Part shown: positions 25,001-37,357 of the stretch, piece after piece
Numbering within the stretch: position 1 is the first letter of the stretch
Layout of the letters: every line of letters starts with the position of its first letter
Assembly: GCA_017165825.1 (NCBI GenBank)
Contig: CM029370.1
Coordinates: forward strand, 18,017,757 to 18,081,756
DNA length: 64,000 nucleotides
Reading direction: 5' to 3'
Source of the DNA: Hepsetus odoe
Lineage: Eukaryota; Chordata; Actinopteri; Characiformes; Hepsetidae
Made by a program: the position numbers and the translations under genes
The notes under the pieces: generated by a model
Databases searched by the model: none
What the model saw: the letters and a program-made list of their open reading frames with translations, nothing else
Told to the model about the DNA's origin: nothing

Positions 25001-28000
25001 TCGACAGATGCATGATATACTGCTTCAGAGGGAGGTAGAGACACGGATGAAGCAGGCACATGTGGAGGAACATGGGTCAGAGAATCTGAAGAGAGAAGTT
25101 TGCCAAATGATCATGCTCATAGAAAATGACCTGATTTATGTAGTCAGCGATGTGGAAGCTTGTTACCCACCAGAGTTTGACATATGTAACATCTATGCTC
25201 AGCTCTATCATCAAGCTCTTTCTACAAAACTTAGGCAACTGCCTCGGGTCAACATCCCCTTACAAGATTGTACCTTCATACTGGAACAAGTTAGCAGATA
25301 TTCAAAGTAAGAAAACAAATAGCAGTGCCTTACTGCAGTTTCTGAGCCAAGCAATACAGACATTTTATTAAAGATACACTGTACCTCAGTCATTGACCAG
25401 TCATTGACCATTATTTTTTCAGCATTGTGTTGCATCAGGAAGAACTTAAGTCACACATAAGTGCTGAAGCACTAGGACCTCTGCTACCAGAGAATGATCT
25501 TAAGTTATTGGAGGAGCAGTATCTGTCACACAAAGAGGTAGTACAGTGTATTAACTTCGAATTATAAAAATGACCTTTCAAACTGCTTAAATGTGTTCTG
25601 TCCCATGAATATAAGTATCTGAGGTTACTTTCTGTGTTCTTTGTAGGAAGAAGTCAAGACATGGTTATCTAATGTTCTCAGATTAGAAGAGGAAAACTGG
25701 CAGATTAATCAAAAACCCGAGCTCACTGATGGATATTTCTGCAGTCTTGCCATAGATGTCATACATGTATGGATTACTGTTATATGCCCCACATTGATTT
25801 TAGTTCAATTAACAAAGTGCATTTGATTTTAGCATTTTTTGTTTTTTAGTTTTTTTTGTATTTAGTCTTGCTAGGGTCCATGTGTCACACAAATGTTTCA
25901 ATATAAAATTTTACAGCTTGTTGATGGGGCCATGAAAAAGGCAATGACTCTTCTGAGTAACAAGGAAAAATCTCAGCGGATTCTTTATCACCTACCTGGC
26001 TTTCTGGCAAGGTACTTAACTTTTTCCTGCAATACACATATGATCAGTGCATTTTACAAGACAGATATAACATTTCTGATAGTAAAAGGGACAGCCTTTA
26101 AGGGACAGAAATAAATAAAATAAACTTTTTATTTTATATTAACTTTGTGTCATGCAATATTCCGTAAAGTACATTAAAATAATATTAAAGGTCCTGATAG
26201 CTTGGTTTCAAATGTATAAACATTGGGACTAAAACAAAAGATTAGCAATTACAAATGTTCTATTCAAGATACATATACATATACATATATATATATATAT
26301 TATTAATGTGATTTAGTTTTGCCCTGTGATGTACTGGTGATCTGTCTAGGATGTTTTACTCACTTTGCTCTATAAATGAATGAATATACTCATATTTCCA
26401 TTTGACAGCTACAAGATATCCATTGAAGAACTTCTTAAAAGGCAGCAAAACATCGCTGAAATCCTTAAAGCCCAACTGTATAGCATTAAGAAACTAAGGT
26501 GAGATATGAGCATTCATGAGCCATGCAGTGCAGTCTGTAAGTAAGTTGACTTTATAAAGTTTGTCAGCTCTTTATCTGAAAAACTATGTATATAAGTTAA
26601 AAAGTTGTCTTTATAATCCAAGTTATATATAAACACAACAGGTGATATAATGTATGTAGAAAAATATTGTATACATAATGCACCACTTTCAGGGAACTGA
26701 TGTCCAACACTTGGATTTAATGAAACATTCTGCACAAATTAACATTAAAGTAAATATTATAATTTAGAATCTACAAGGTTTGAAGTTACAAACATTTTGG
26801 GAACAATTTAGTACCCGTTATAGACATTTACACAAGTCAGTTGGTCAAGATTAATCCAAGAACACCAAATAAGGGATTTATTGGATTAATTCTTGAGGTA
26901 ATTTTTCTCTTTTATTTTTATTACATAATACATTCAAATTATGATACAATACATTAGATACGAAAATAAAATAGTACAGTCATTTAAAACAAAAATATCT
27001 GATGTTTGCTACTGAAGCTTGTGAAAATGTGGCTTTCTGGGACACCCTGATTGTGTTTCCACAGGGAATACATAGAGGAAAAAGATAGTCTTCCACAAAA
27101 CATTAAAACAGCTTGGCTGTCCACTGCAGCAGACATCAGAGACGCCTGCCATAATTACTTCCTCAGTCCTATACATGAAGAACTTAAGGTACATAAATAT
27201 ACAGTTGTAATTAATAAGGAACAATTAATGGTCAGTAAAAAAGAGTGTTCAACGGAATATACAACAATAAAAGAAAATGCCTAAAAGGCTTAATGAGTTT
27301 CTCATTTACAAAAATACACTGAAAACACATATTACTATAGATCAGTAAATTACTTAACAGATTATTTGCATTATTAACAAGAGTAGTTCCCACATTTCTT
27401 AATATTTTACTAAGGAATTACCTTGTGTCTGTGCAGAAATGCTATTTATGTCTTAATTGAACTACTGTTGGCCAAAGGAGAAGAAGAAGAGGAGGAAGGC
27501 ATGTCTGGAGGGAGGAGGAGAGAAAGAAGGGGAGAAAAGTGGAAGTGAGGGTGGGAATTTTGAATGTCGGCAGCATGATTGGTAAAGGTAGAGAATTAGC
27601 TGATATGATGGAGAGAAGGCAGACTGACATTTTGTGTGCGCAAGAGATGAGATGGAAGGGTAGTAAGGGTGTATTGGAGAAGGGAAAGTGAGGGCAGAGT
27701 TGAGGATCAATTGGTGGAAGCTGAAGAAGGAGGACTGCAAGGTAGAATTCAGGCAGGAGTTAGCACAGGCATGGAAAGTGCTGAAGAGCTACCAGATTGC
27801 TGGGAAACTGCTGCAGAAGTGGTAAGGCAGACAGCTAGAAATGTACCTGGTGTGATATCTGGCAGGAAGAAGGAGGATAAGGAAACCTGGCGGTGGAACC
27901 GAGAATTCCAGAAGTGTTTACAAAAGAAGAGGGAGGCAAAAAAGGAGTGGGGCAGTCAGAGAGATAAAGAAAGTAGACAGGAGTACAAGGAGATGAACCG

Positions 28001-28236
28001 CAGGGCAAAGAAAACAATGGTGATAGCTAAAGATAAGGTGTCTGGTGAATTGCATGAGGGGTTGGACAGTAAAGAGGGAGAAAAGGACCTTTACCGATTG
28101 GCTAGACAGAGAGACAGAGCTGAGAAAGATGTGCAGCAGGTCAGGGTGATAAAGGATGGACATGGAGGTGTACTCAGAGATGAACAGAGCATGTTGAGCT
28201 GATGGAAGGAGTACTTTGAGGGGCTGATGAATGAAG

Positions 28237-28300
<64 letters not shown>

Positions 28301-31300
28301 GATTGGATGATGTAATGCTAATGAACCTGGAAGTGCAGCAAATAAGAATGGAAAGGCTGTTGATCCAGATGATATACCAGTTTAGGGGAGATGGCAGTTG
28401 AGTTTTGGGCCAGTTTGTTTAAAGGTCAGAAGGAGCTGCATTGTGCCTTTGTGGACTTGGAGAAAGCATATGCTAGAGTGCCTAGAGAGGAGTTGTGGTT
28501 TGTATGAAGAAGTCAGGATTATGTAAGAATAGTTCAGGATATGCATGATGGCAGTGTGACAGTGGTGAGATCTGAAGTGGAAGTGATGGATGCATTTAAG
28601 ATAGAGGTTGGATTACATCAAGGATCAGGGCTGAGCCTATTCTTGTTTGCAATAGTAATGGACAGGTTGACGGACGAGGCTAGACAGGAGTCTCTGTGGA
28701 CGATGATGTTTGTTGATGATGCTCTAGAGAGGAGAGGAACAAAAGTGAGTAGATCAAATACAGAATACATGTGTGTGAACAAAAGGGAGGAAAGTGGAGT
28801 GGTTAGGATGCAGGGAATAGAGGTGACAAAGGTGGAGGAATTTAAACACTTAGCATTAACAGTTCAGAATAATGGCAAGTGTGGAAGAGAGGTGAAGAAG
28901 AGAGTGCAGGCAGGTTGGAATGGGTGTGAGTGGCTGGAGTGCTTTGTGACAGACGGGAACCAGAAAGAGTAAAAGGGAAGGTTTACAGGACAGTAGAGAG
29001 ACCAGCAATGTTTTATGGGTTGGAGATGGTGGCACTGAAGAAAAGACAGGAGGGTGGAGCTGGGGGTGTAAGAGTTAAAGATGCTGAGATTTTTGTTGGG
29101 TGTGACGAGGATGGACAGGATTAAAAATCAGTATATTAGAGGGACAGCTCAGGTTAGACATTTTGGAGCCAAAGTTAGAGAAGCAAGGTTGTGTTGGTTT
29201 GGACATGTCCAGAGGAGAGATGAGGATTATTTTGGAAGGAGGATGTTGAAGATGGAACTGCAAGGAAAGAGGAAAAGAGGAAGACCAAAGAGGAGGTTTA
29301 TGGATGTGGTGAGTGGTTGCATGCAGGTGGTTGGTTTGAAGGAGGAAGATGCAGAGGACTAGAAGAAATGGAGATGGTTGATCCGCTGTGGTGACCTCTA
29401 TACAGGAGCAGCCAAAAGAAGAAGATAATGAAAGACAGGGCAAATAATTCCCCCAAAATACCTAATGATACAAGTATCTAGATAAAAGGGTTCCATTCAC
29501 TACACTAATCACCAGCCTGATCATCTGTAATCATCTGCACCTGTTTCTTCACTGCTTCATGCCTTTCAATAAGTTGACTTTGTTAGTTGTCACTGTATTG
29601 CTTAACAAATAAAAAATCAGGTACAGGGACTGCACTGAAAATTAATCATTCAGGAAGCCTGCATTTCTTTTTTCATTCAGGAAGCCTGGAGAACTATTCC
29701 TCAACAATTACCTAAAAAACACTGGCTCTCTGGAAACAAAATATGAAAAAATAAGGTGTGGGGCTCAAGATATTTGCCCAATACCATATACAAATGTAAC
29801 GCTGGGGTGCTCAGTCAGAGCAGAGCACCGTCTACCATGACAGCAATCTATTAAAGCTAACTAAACTGTAATTTAGCAGTAACTCAATAAATCATTGCAA
29901 CTTAATTAGTAACTTAAATGTGTCAATTAATTCTGGCTGATATCAACACTATAATACATAAAACTAACCATGGGAAACCTGGAAACACATTGATTACAAT
30001 GATAGATTTTTTCAAACTTTGCATTTAGAAGTAGCTTTGTCATTTGTCCTCCGCATTTAGATTAATGATAAAAATCTGATTCTAATTTTTCCACTTAATC
30101 TACACAGATGAATTATAGTAAACTGTGGACCCCAGCCTGGTTTGCAGAGCATCGTGAGATTATTGAGGAGCTAGAGGACAAACTAAATGAGAAGATACAC
30201 CCTCTGAAGGACTTAAACTCAGCCTGTCTACAGGTCAGTATTAACACCACAAATTGATGGAGTAACTAATATTTTTCTTGAAAGTAACATTATCATTGCT
30301 AACAATAAGTATTTAAAAGTGTCTGTCATGGCAGTAGATCCTTACATTGAAACACAGTGGTGTGTGTGTAGGAACTCTTGAGTCAGCTGCATTTTGAGGT
30401 GATGATTGAATATGTGAGGAGGATGTTAAAAAGGAAACTGAAACTGAAAAATAAGGAAGAGCAGGAGACAGCTGCTGGCTTTCTGTGTGATGACAGCAAC
30501 AGAATTAGCCAACTATTTGTTGAAAATGTGAGTAACAAAGACCTCCTAATTTCCTAATTCAAGCAAACACATATACTTTACACTGAGGTAGAGTTGTACT
30601 AATTGCTATAAATCCTCCTATTTCATCTTTTAAAATGTTCTGTATTTATGACTGCAATTCAACCAACAGAATAATTTTTTGAAGCTAATAAATTCGCAAT
30701 GGGAAGCTATGGCACAGTTTGGTGATTTCCCATCTCTGAAACCTGGTAAAGGTACTGCTGTTGAATCATGTATATCTAAGCTGGGAAGCCAATTAACTGT
30801 GCAGGAAATGGACCTCTAGGATCAGAGATCCTAACTGATTAAGGTCACTAGTGTTACCTGTTACCTGGATTTTCTGTTGCCAGCTTGCATGCTGACAAAT
30901 TAGAAGGCATTACCATTACTACAGCACAAGAATGAGAAATGTAAAAAAAACATTCATTGCATCTTTGAAGAGCCCCTGTTTGTATCTGAGAGATTGTCTT
31001 GTTCTCTGTGTGATAAGTGCAACATTGTATTCCCAACAGGGGTCAGACAAGGAGTGGCTATGCGACATCTTGCCAAAGGTGTCAGAAGTGCTAAAAGTGC
31101 AAGACGCAGATGCTCTTGAACTGGAGATATGTGCACTACTGAAGGACCATCCTGACCTCACGTGAGTTTTGGGGCAATAAGGTGCTTAAAGAGTTTCATT
31201 AATCCAAAATAATTTACTTGTGGATGAAGAAACAAACAGGATTTCCACACACCAAAAAATGGAAAATCAGATGTTTGCAGTTGCACATGGACAAAGCAGC

Positions 31301-32052
31301 TTTTGTTCATCAAGACGGTTAAAGGAAATGTTGAAAACCAGTGTTGTATGGGATATATTTATTTCATATTCAGTAAAAAATTTCAGCTAAAGCAGCATTT
31401 TTTTTCATATTTCATAGCACATAACGAAAAAAGCAATAAGGTTTAAAGTGAAAGTGACTATTTTTGTCATTGCGAGGTCACAGCACAGCACACAGTGAAC
31501 CACAATGAAATTGGACCTCTGCATTTAACCCATGCAAACACTGTGCAGCAAAGAAAGCAACAAAGAATGCTTTCAGAAATGGAAGTGTTAATCATTTATT
31601 TTCATCAATCAACAAAATGCAGTGAATGAACAAAAGAGAAATCTAAATCAAATCAATATTTGGTGTGACCACCCTTTGCCTTCAAAACAGCATCAATTCT
31701 TCTAGGTACACTTGCACACAGTTTTTGAAGGAACTCGGCTGGTAGGTTGTTCCAAACATGACTGTGTTTCAACCTCCGTGTGACACTGATGATCATCAGC
31801 ACCTGTTTGGTAAAACTGGTTGATCATACACTGACTATAATCCTACAGAATCCCTGACTTTGTGCAAGTGTACCTAGAAGAACTGATGCTGGTTTGAAGG
31901 CAAAAGGTAGTAACACCAAATACTGATTTGATTGAGATTTTTCCTTTGTTCGCTCACTTTGCATTTTGTAAATTGATAAAAATAAACAATCATTATTTAT
32001 ATTTCTGAAAGTATTCTTTGTTTACAGCATTTTTTCCACATCTGCCTAAATA

Positions 32053-32098
<46 letters not shown>

Positions 32099-32494
32099 TA
32101 TTTTTACCTAGATGTTCTGCTCAACTTTACATGAAGGATTACCTACTGGACAAATCAGTACTTAATTTAAAGCTTTATGTTGTACCCTTTGCAAATGGTT
32201 AACATATAATGTTATAATATAATTTTTTTCCCCAGTGAACGCCAAGTCTGTTCGATCTTGCAGCTGAAGACAAGTGTCTCCTGTGCAGAAAAGCGCATGA
32301 TAAAAGAGTGTTACCATCAGAGTAAGAACAACATAATGGAATCTGAGCCTGCTCCTCCTTTTTTCTGCCGAGTGCCCAGGAGCATCTCATTAAGTTTCTA
32401 TTCCTGTTTTTGCATACGACCCTCCTTTCATTTGAAGGGAACGCTCCCGTGTAATACTGGTTGCCGTTCAATTGATGCATGCAGTCCAGTTTAA
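19035..32494 (+). CDS. tnfaip2: TNFAIP2/EXOC3L4-like protein, tandem copy B, with repeated basic N-terminal exons
   Basis: Fourteen exons join in frame: 19035-19190, 19843-20004, 20938-21141, 24394-24540, 24676-25306, 25423-25537, 25647-25766, 25917-26011, 26409-26498, 27065-27188, 30108-30233, 30372-30527, 31040-31161, 32236-32494 (TAA). They encode about 223 + 612 residues. The last ten exons match copy A one for one, most with identical lengths. The exon at 30372-30527 is identical to its copy A partner at about 42 of 52 residues. The first four exons are phase 1-1 and encode related Ser/Glu then Lys-rich modules, probably disordered. TNFAIP2 is known to use basic N-terminal residues to bind acidic phospholipid; that the modules do this is inference. 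The first exon enters in phase 1, so an upstream start exon is expected and was not found; the first in-frame ATG seen is at 19061. The C-terminus runs about 33 residues past the copy A stop. Confidence 0.88.
19305..19525 (-). mobile_element. 5'-truncated RTE-type LINE 3' end
   Basis: Reverse complement of the 3' end seen at 29210-29430: GGTCGCCACAGCGGATCATC, the cluster of CTTCTTC at the end, and a minus-strand frame with the RRFMDEV-like block. It sits in the intron after 19190. Confidence 0.75.
20436..20515. repeat. Short repeat with CTCF-like motif
   Basis: GCTCAGTCAGAGCAGAGCGC followed by CATCTACTGTGACA recurs at about 29808-29845 with a few changes. GCGCCATCTACTG fits the GCGCCMYCTRSTG form of a CTCF core. 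Confidence 0.4.
21290..24256 (-). mobile_element. Tc1-like transposon (outer), split by a second Tc1-like element
   Basis: The inverted ends are GGCTTCAGAAAGAATTCAGA (from 21294) and its counterpart at 24226-24256. A decayed minus-strand transposase lies between about 23040 and 23925. The frame 23364-23173 carries the typical MKHGGGSIMLWGFFSAGIG block. The element lies in the copy B intron 21142-24393 and accounts for most of its length. Confidence 0.8.
21460..23009 (-). mobile_element. Tc1-like transposon (inner, nested), long inverted repeats
   Basis: Left arm about 21480-21645 and right arm about 22785-22975 are inverted copies (TGCTGTCCCCTCAAAATAAC is one shared block), about 170-190 bp each; this is the IR/DR type. 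The right end is the GTGTACTCACTTTTGTGAGA terminus; the left terminus has lost about 45 bp. Transposase remnants on the minus strand (22136-21909 and 21898-21668) include a QHDNNPKHT block and a LDWPSMSPYLNSIEHLRG block, with frame breaks between them. Confidence 0.85.
27465..29430 (+). mobile_element. Decayed RTE-type LINE
   Basis: In copy B intron 27189-30107. Fragments occur in the expected order. First comes endonuclease start (VGILNVGS and CAQEMRW, 27545-27660). Then a spacer with KETWRWN. Then reverse transcriptase (AFVDLEKAY near 28450, LHQGSGLSLFLFAIVMD near 28610, then a deleted and degraded FVDDA motif near 28710). Last is the C-terminal block with GVTR-MDRI, FGHVQRR and RGRPKRR (29100-29300), and the GCGGTGACC-type 3' end. 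Stops, frameshifts and a (GA)n insertion at about 28242-28300 show it is dead. Confidence 0.85.
31447..31554 (-). repeat. SINE cut by a foldback element
   Basis: 3' half of a main-family SINE (minus strand), ending abruptly at the GTGCAGCA block where the foldback element at 31555 starts. Confidence 0.7.
31555..32050. mobile_element. Foldback (palindromic) Tc1/mariner-type MITE, copy 1
   Basis: Left arm (from AAGAATGCTTTCAGAAATGG) and right arm (to AAAGTATTCTTTGTTTACAG, CTGCCTAAA) are inverted copies of about 220 bp around a short centre. It is close to the copy at 51698-52250 but lacks the first bases of the left terminus. No coding capacity. It lies in the last intron of copy B. Confidence 0.8.
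32055..32097. repeat. (AT)n microsatellite
   Basis: AT repeat flanked on both sides by the inverted pair TACTGTATAT and ATATACAGTA, at the right edge of the foldback element. Confidence 0.9.
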
Positions 32495-33039
32495 AAAAAA
32501 GAAAAATAAGGTATAAACTGGAGAGACCTGGAAGCTTGTAACACTTCCAGAAAAGGAGGAAAACTATTTGTTTGATCTACTTTATCACTCAATCTATCAA
32601 TCAATCAATCAACCTTTGTATAAACTACAGTTCATAGATGTTGTGTTTGTTCGTGCCAAACAGTAGCATGCAGAGTGCCTTTGAAAAAAGAACAAAAATC
32701 TTTGTACAGCTTCTTAAAATGCTTCTTTGATGTCATCCAGCTGTAAATAATATCTGTTTTAAACAAGAACAAATGCCTTGAAGCCTTAAAACAAAATCAA
32801 ATCAAAAAATATAAAACAAGTAAATACAGTAACGAGTGTGTGTGCTTTTTATTATGATGTTAGTATATACATTAATATGCATATGTTGTTTAGCCCTTAG
32901 TGGCGCTTACAGTTTTAGGTCTTTTAACATATATGAGTACCAAATTTCTGCTGTCAGAAAGACATATTTTAACTCATTCTTATCGACAGACTTTTACACA
33001 CAGCTAGGTTTCTGGGATCTCTTTGCTGGACTTTGATTT

Positions 33040-33570
33040 TCAGGTGTCCCCATAAATAACTGATGGAATCTCTGAGTTGATGGAAGTCTGGGAATTCACA
33101 AGGCTTTTCCAGAACCTTGATCTATTTCTTCTGGAACTGCACCATTGATTCCATGGCAATGTGCTTTGACTCAAAGTCCATCCCCTTGACAACGCCTGAG
33201 CTCTGTTAAACATTTGCTGATTCTTTTCCATGATAACCTGATATGCAACACCTCCTGGATTTCATTCTATATTTTAAAGTGCACCAGTGCCTCCTCATGA
33301 TAAACTATTCCATAACATATAGATGCTGCCACCACACTTTACTGTGGTGATTATTTTCTAGCACATACTCAAAGTTCAGCTTCCTCAGACATGCATTTCT
33401 TTTGTCCAAAAAGCACTCATTCAAATCAAAAAGATTAAGGCTTCTTTATGTAATCATGGCCCAGCTTTAGCTGAGCCCAGATACGTTGATGTTTCAGTAG
33501 AGGAGCTTTTCTAGCATGTTCGGTTGAGATTGCCTCTAAGAATTTATTTTATTTTTTCAAGCAGCACATC
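33040..33570 (-). mobile_element. Very decayed Tc1-like transposase region
   Basis: The phrase ATGCTGCCACCACACTTTAC at about 33324 and the surrounding order resemble the minus strand of Tc1 transposase genes. There is no ORF and no clear ends. Confidence 0.4.
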
Positions 33571-33599
33571 TGTCTAATATCTGCAGTTGCTATGTTGAA

Positions 33600-36500
33600 T
33601 ATTTGTGAATGTTTTATTTATTCATTTTGCATCAATATGCTTTTGTGATCCACAATTTGTGAACTTTTTAATTATTATTTTTTTCTTGGACCCATTGTAA
33701 AAAAAAAGAATGCTTATGTGTGTTGCAAGTTTTTTAACTTCCAGCTTATAATAAGAAGCTAAAGTGAGACTTTATGAGAAGCACTGAGTGTTAAAAGGTG
33801 AACTGTTTTTGATCAAGAAGAAGAAGATGTCATGCATTGTTTAAATTGTAGGCTAGTTCTCCAGCACCCTAAAACTATTTTAACCAACACAGGTTTTTAA
33901 ATCAACCCATTTTTAAATCAATTTGAATGATCTGCTTCTAGCTGTGAAAGTGTAGCATCACTATAGATATGATGCAAGTAGCCTCCCACCATGTACCTTG
34001 TACCCATGGTGCAACACGGTGCAATGATGGCAACTCATAGCACCTTCCTGTGTCACTGATAAAATAATAATGAACAAAATAACATTACATCCTTTAAATA
34101 TGTACATTTGAAATGGGTGCCTATTAAATTCATCTTCACTGTTGATCAAAAACAGTTCACCTTTTAACACTCAGTGCTTCTCATAAAGTCTGGATAAAAT
34201 GATATAAACTACAGTCTGTAAAAGGCACACATTTGCATCCTTGCATCATGTATTCACACTTGGACCATAAGGCAGCATGACTTGTTTTATGAGCAATGTG
34301 TATTGCATTGTGCGTGAGTGTAAGACATCTCTTTGTTCCCAGTGGCACTGTCTCAGATTTCAGATTCCCTTTTCTCTCTGTCATCAGTTTACAGATAATC
34401 TAATTTTACTTATGGTACAATGATTGTCACAGTCCACTGTATGGTCAATGTGTGGCTCCGTTTCTTCTGTATGAGTCACAAAGCCTCTAAAAGCCTTGCT
34501 TATAGTTCATGAGCCTCTCATAACCCTTTTTCTTGTCACTGTTATGGGAGAGGAGAAACCCAGTGTATGAGGGCTTATTTACTATCTGGTCACACTGTCA
34601 TGTGTTAAGTCACATCTTTTGTCCTGAGCATCACGTGACCTCATTTAATACTAAATGTGTAATATGCATGATTGTGTTGTTCTGTGTTATATATTTCAAA
34701 AAATAAACAACTGTTTTAAAGTTTATGTATCTTTGCATTTATGATAGCATACATACTGAAATGGTACACAAGAAAAGGCCTGAAAGCTTTCTGTATGCAT
34801 TGTCTTTCCAGCACTATGCTATAAGCAGTGGGACTTTTCCCTCTGAGATATGCGTGACATCCTCACATCTTTACTACCACTTCTGCAACTTTGGTTAGGT
34901 TTCATTTGAGTTCACACTATACAGTTTTCCTCCACTTCCACTTTCTCACAATTTCTTTGGAAATTTTAGACATGAGTCCCAGACAATGCTTGCCAATTCC
35001 TCACACAGACTCAGCATATTAAGCAGGTGAAATATAATACTAACTTGACATTTAGTCCAAAACCTGTATTGTGAAAATTCAAACACAGAGTGAAGGGAAG
35101 GAGTTTATACCTTAGATTTTTTCTATTCATTATCTTTTCTTTCTCTTCCTTGTTTTTACTCTAACCAGAGCACAAACAACTTGGTCTGGTCACTTTATTT
35201 ACATTATTGTGTTATTCACCTTGTGTCTTTTCTAGACCAAAGTTTGGAGACTAGACAGACACTGTTCAAGGCATGATACGCTTAGAGGAGAACCCTCCCC
35301 ACCAATTTTATTAGTCAGCTTACTGTGCCGACATGACTTATGTTGAGTAATAGTATTGAATAGTAGCTGCAGAGAGGATTAAATATTGTTTTCTTGAGCA
35401 TCCTGTTTGTGGATGGCTGCTGCATCACCAGCTAACACATGGATCATGCCAGAGACCCTTGAGAATTCATAGGAAATATGATTCAATGAAGGGAAGTGTG
35501 GCAGTTTTATTTATATTTCCTTACATGCCAAAAGCAACTGTGCAATGATAACCAATAAAATGACAAAACTTTACATTTCCTGTTACATTTCCATTCAAAA
35601 GTATTTGTATATTGCTTTAATAATGGACGTTGTCACAAAGAAGCATTACAGAAAATTGAGTTGAAGGCCCTAAGGAGAAAGACATGAACATGGATATAAA
35701 GCCTGTTTTATTCTTCTTCTGAACCTATTTTTCATGCTATGCCCTTCATAATTAAGGAGCCAGGAGGCTTTCTTGATGTGATACCATAAAAGAACTTAAT
35801 GTTCTTTCAAATAATGGTTTGCCAGTGAGATGAGCAAATATAGATGAGTAAATATAGATGAGCAAAAATAATCTTTTTTAATGTTTGTAGAACCTTCACA
35901 GAAGTGAGAGGCTGTAGGGGGAGCCCAAAACTGGTGAAGTGTCTTTATAGTATTAAAAGGCTCTTCACACTCACAACTGTTCTTGGAAGGCATCACTGTA
36001 CTAAGGAACTCTTTGTGGCATCTTTTTTAAGAGTGTGTGCTGCCCTCTAAAGGACTTTAAGTTAGACTCCAGCCAACATTCCCCCCAAGCCATCCACAGT
36101 GAAAGAACTGTAGTGAGACATTAATAAGGTTCTTCTTTATAAAAAGGTTCTTCTCTCTACAATGTGGATTTAGTTTTTCAGTTTCTGTCTCCTAAGTGTA
36201 GTTTTATTACCTTCATAGCTCCTTTCCAATGTTGTTCACTTTAAGGAAACCTAGTGACGTGCTTTGATAATCTTTTGATAGCTATAAGAATTTTTTGGAA
36301 ACTAAAGCAATGTCAGTGCTAATTAGAAACATAATAAATAATAATAAATAAATAAATGAATGAAAAATGAATGAATGAATGAATGAATGAATAAATACTT
36401 TTTAAAAAATTAAGTGAAAAAATGTAAGAAAAAAAATAGTACAAAAAAATTATATTAGCTTTTTCTCCCACCATTGTTTCAAAATGTTGTTCTCAAGATA

Positions 36501-36600
36501 TTTCAGTCCTCTGTCTAGACTAAATGTGTTAAAGCTTATGTAAGAGCAGTGAAAAATGTTCGGAGGGGTGGTTGCTTTCCCTAAAAAGGGGCATTGTCCC
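33600..36600. other. Gene-free region after copy B
   Basis: AT-rich sequence with only low-complexity stretches, for example an AATA/GAAT-type repeat at 36335-36395. I see no coding exon or RNA gene. The inverted pair at 33750-33815 and 34143-34200 (CTGTTTTTGATCAAGA and its complement) looks like the arms of a small degenerate inverted-repeat element of about 450 bp. Confidence 0.4.
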
Positions 36601-36606
36601 TTAACG

Positions 36607-36852
36607 GGGCCTAGTGGTTAGGGAGTTGGCTCCAGGATCCAAAGGTCCTGAATTCAAATCCCAGACCAATAGGATGCACAGAAGTTCCCTTGAGGAAGGT
36701 ACCGGCCCCCGTCATTGCTCCCCGGGCGCTTTCAATAGATGCCCCCTGCTGCACATGTTTGTGTGTGGGTTAATAGCAGAGGTGTAACTTTCTTGTGGTT
36801 CACTATGTGTTGTGCTGTGTTTCACAATGACAAGAATAGTCACTTTCACTTA
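36607..36852 (+). repeat. tRNA-derived SINE
   Basis: Plus-strand member: GGGGCCTAGTGGTTAGGGAG, box-B-like CTGAATTCAAATCCCAG, body with CATTGCTCCCCGGGCGCTTT, and tail ACAAGAATAGTCACTTTCAC. Confidence 0.85.
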
Positions 36853-37357
36853 CTCCACAAACACACATGCACACAAAATTTATTTAGAACTTATCATATT
36901 TTTTAAATTATGTTTCTAGAACTACTTGTTACTAAGAACTAATAATAAATGTATAATTAAATGCAAACTTCATTTTTTTCCTAGTTTTTAGTTTTCTTAC
37001 TCTTAAAACTGATTCCATTAATCCCTTCTTAATCTATGCACATTACTCCACAAGGAAGTAGCAGGAACAAGTTTTTGGAGATTTGTGTAAATTTGCTAAA
37101 AATTAAAAGGATGAAATACTTACAATAAATATTTTTTATCAAGAAGCTTGTGTAGCCCTCCTCACCATGAGTTTACCATGATGTATAACTCAAGTTTTTT
37201 TTTCAAACAACAAATTCACTTGGACAGTTAAAGTGTCACCAACCTTTAAAAATTCAAGCAATGAAAATGAATTGTATTTGAGAACAGTCCTCTGATTGCA
37301 CATCTTCTGCTTGAAAGAATGGGGGGTGAGGGGGGTTCAGGCATCATGCAGCACATT

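Noticed and set aside
27669..28202. 177-codon open frame as a host gene
   Set aside because: It is a spacer part of the decayed RTE-type LINE, in order between endonuclease and reverse transcriptase fragments.
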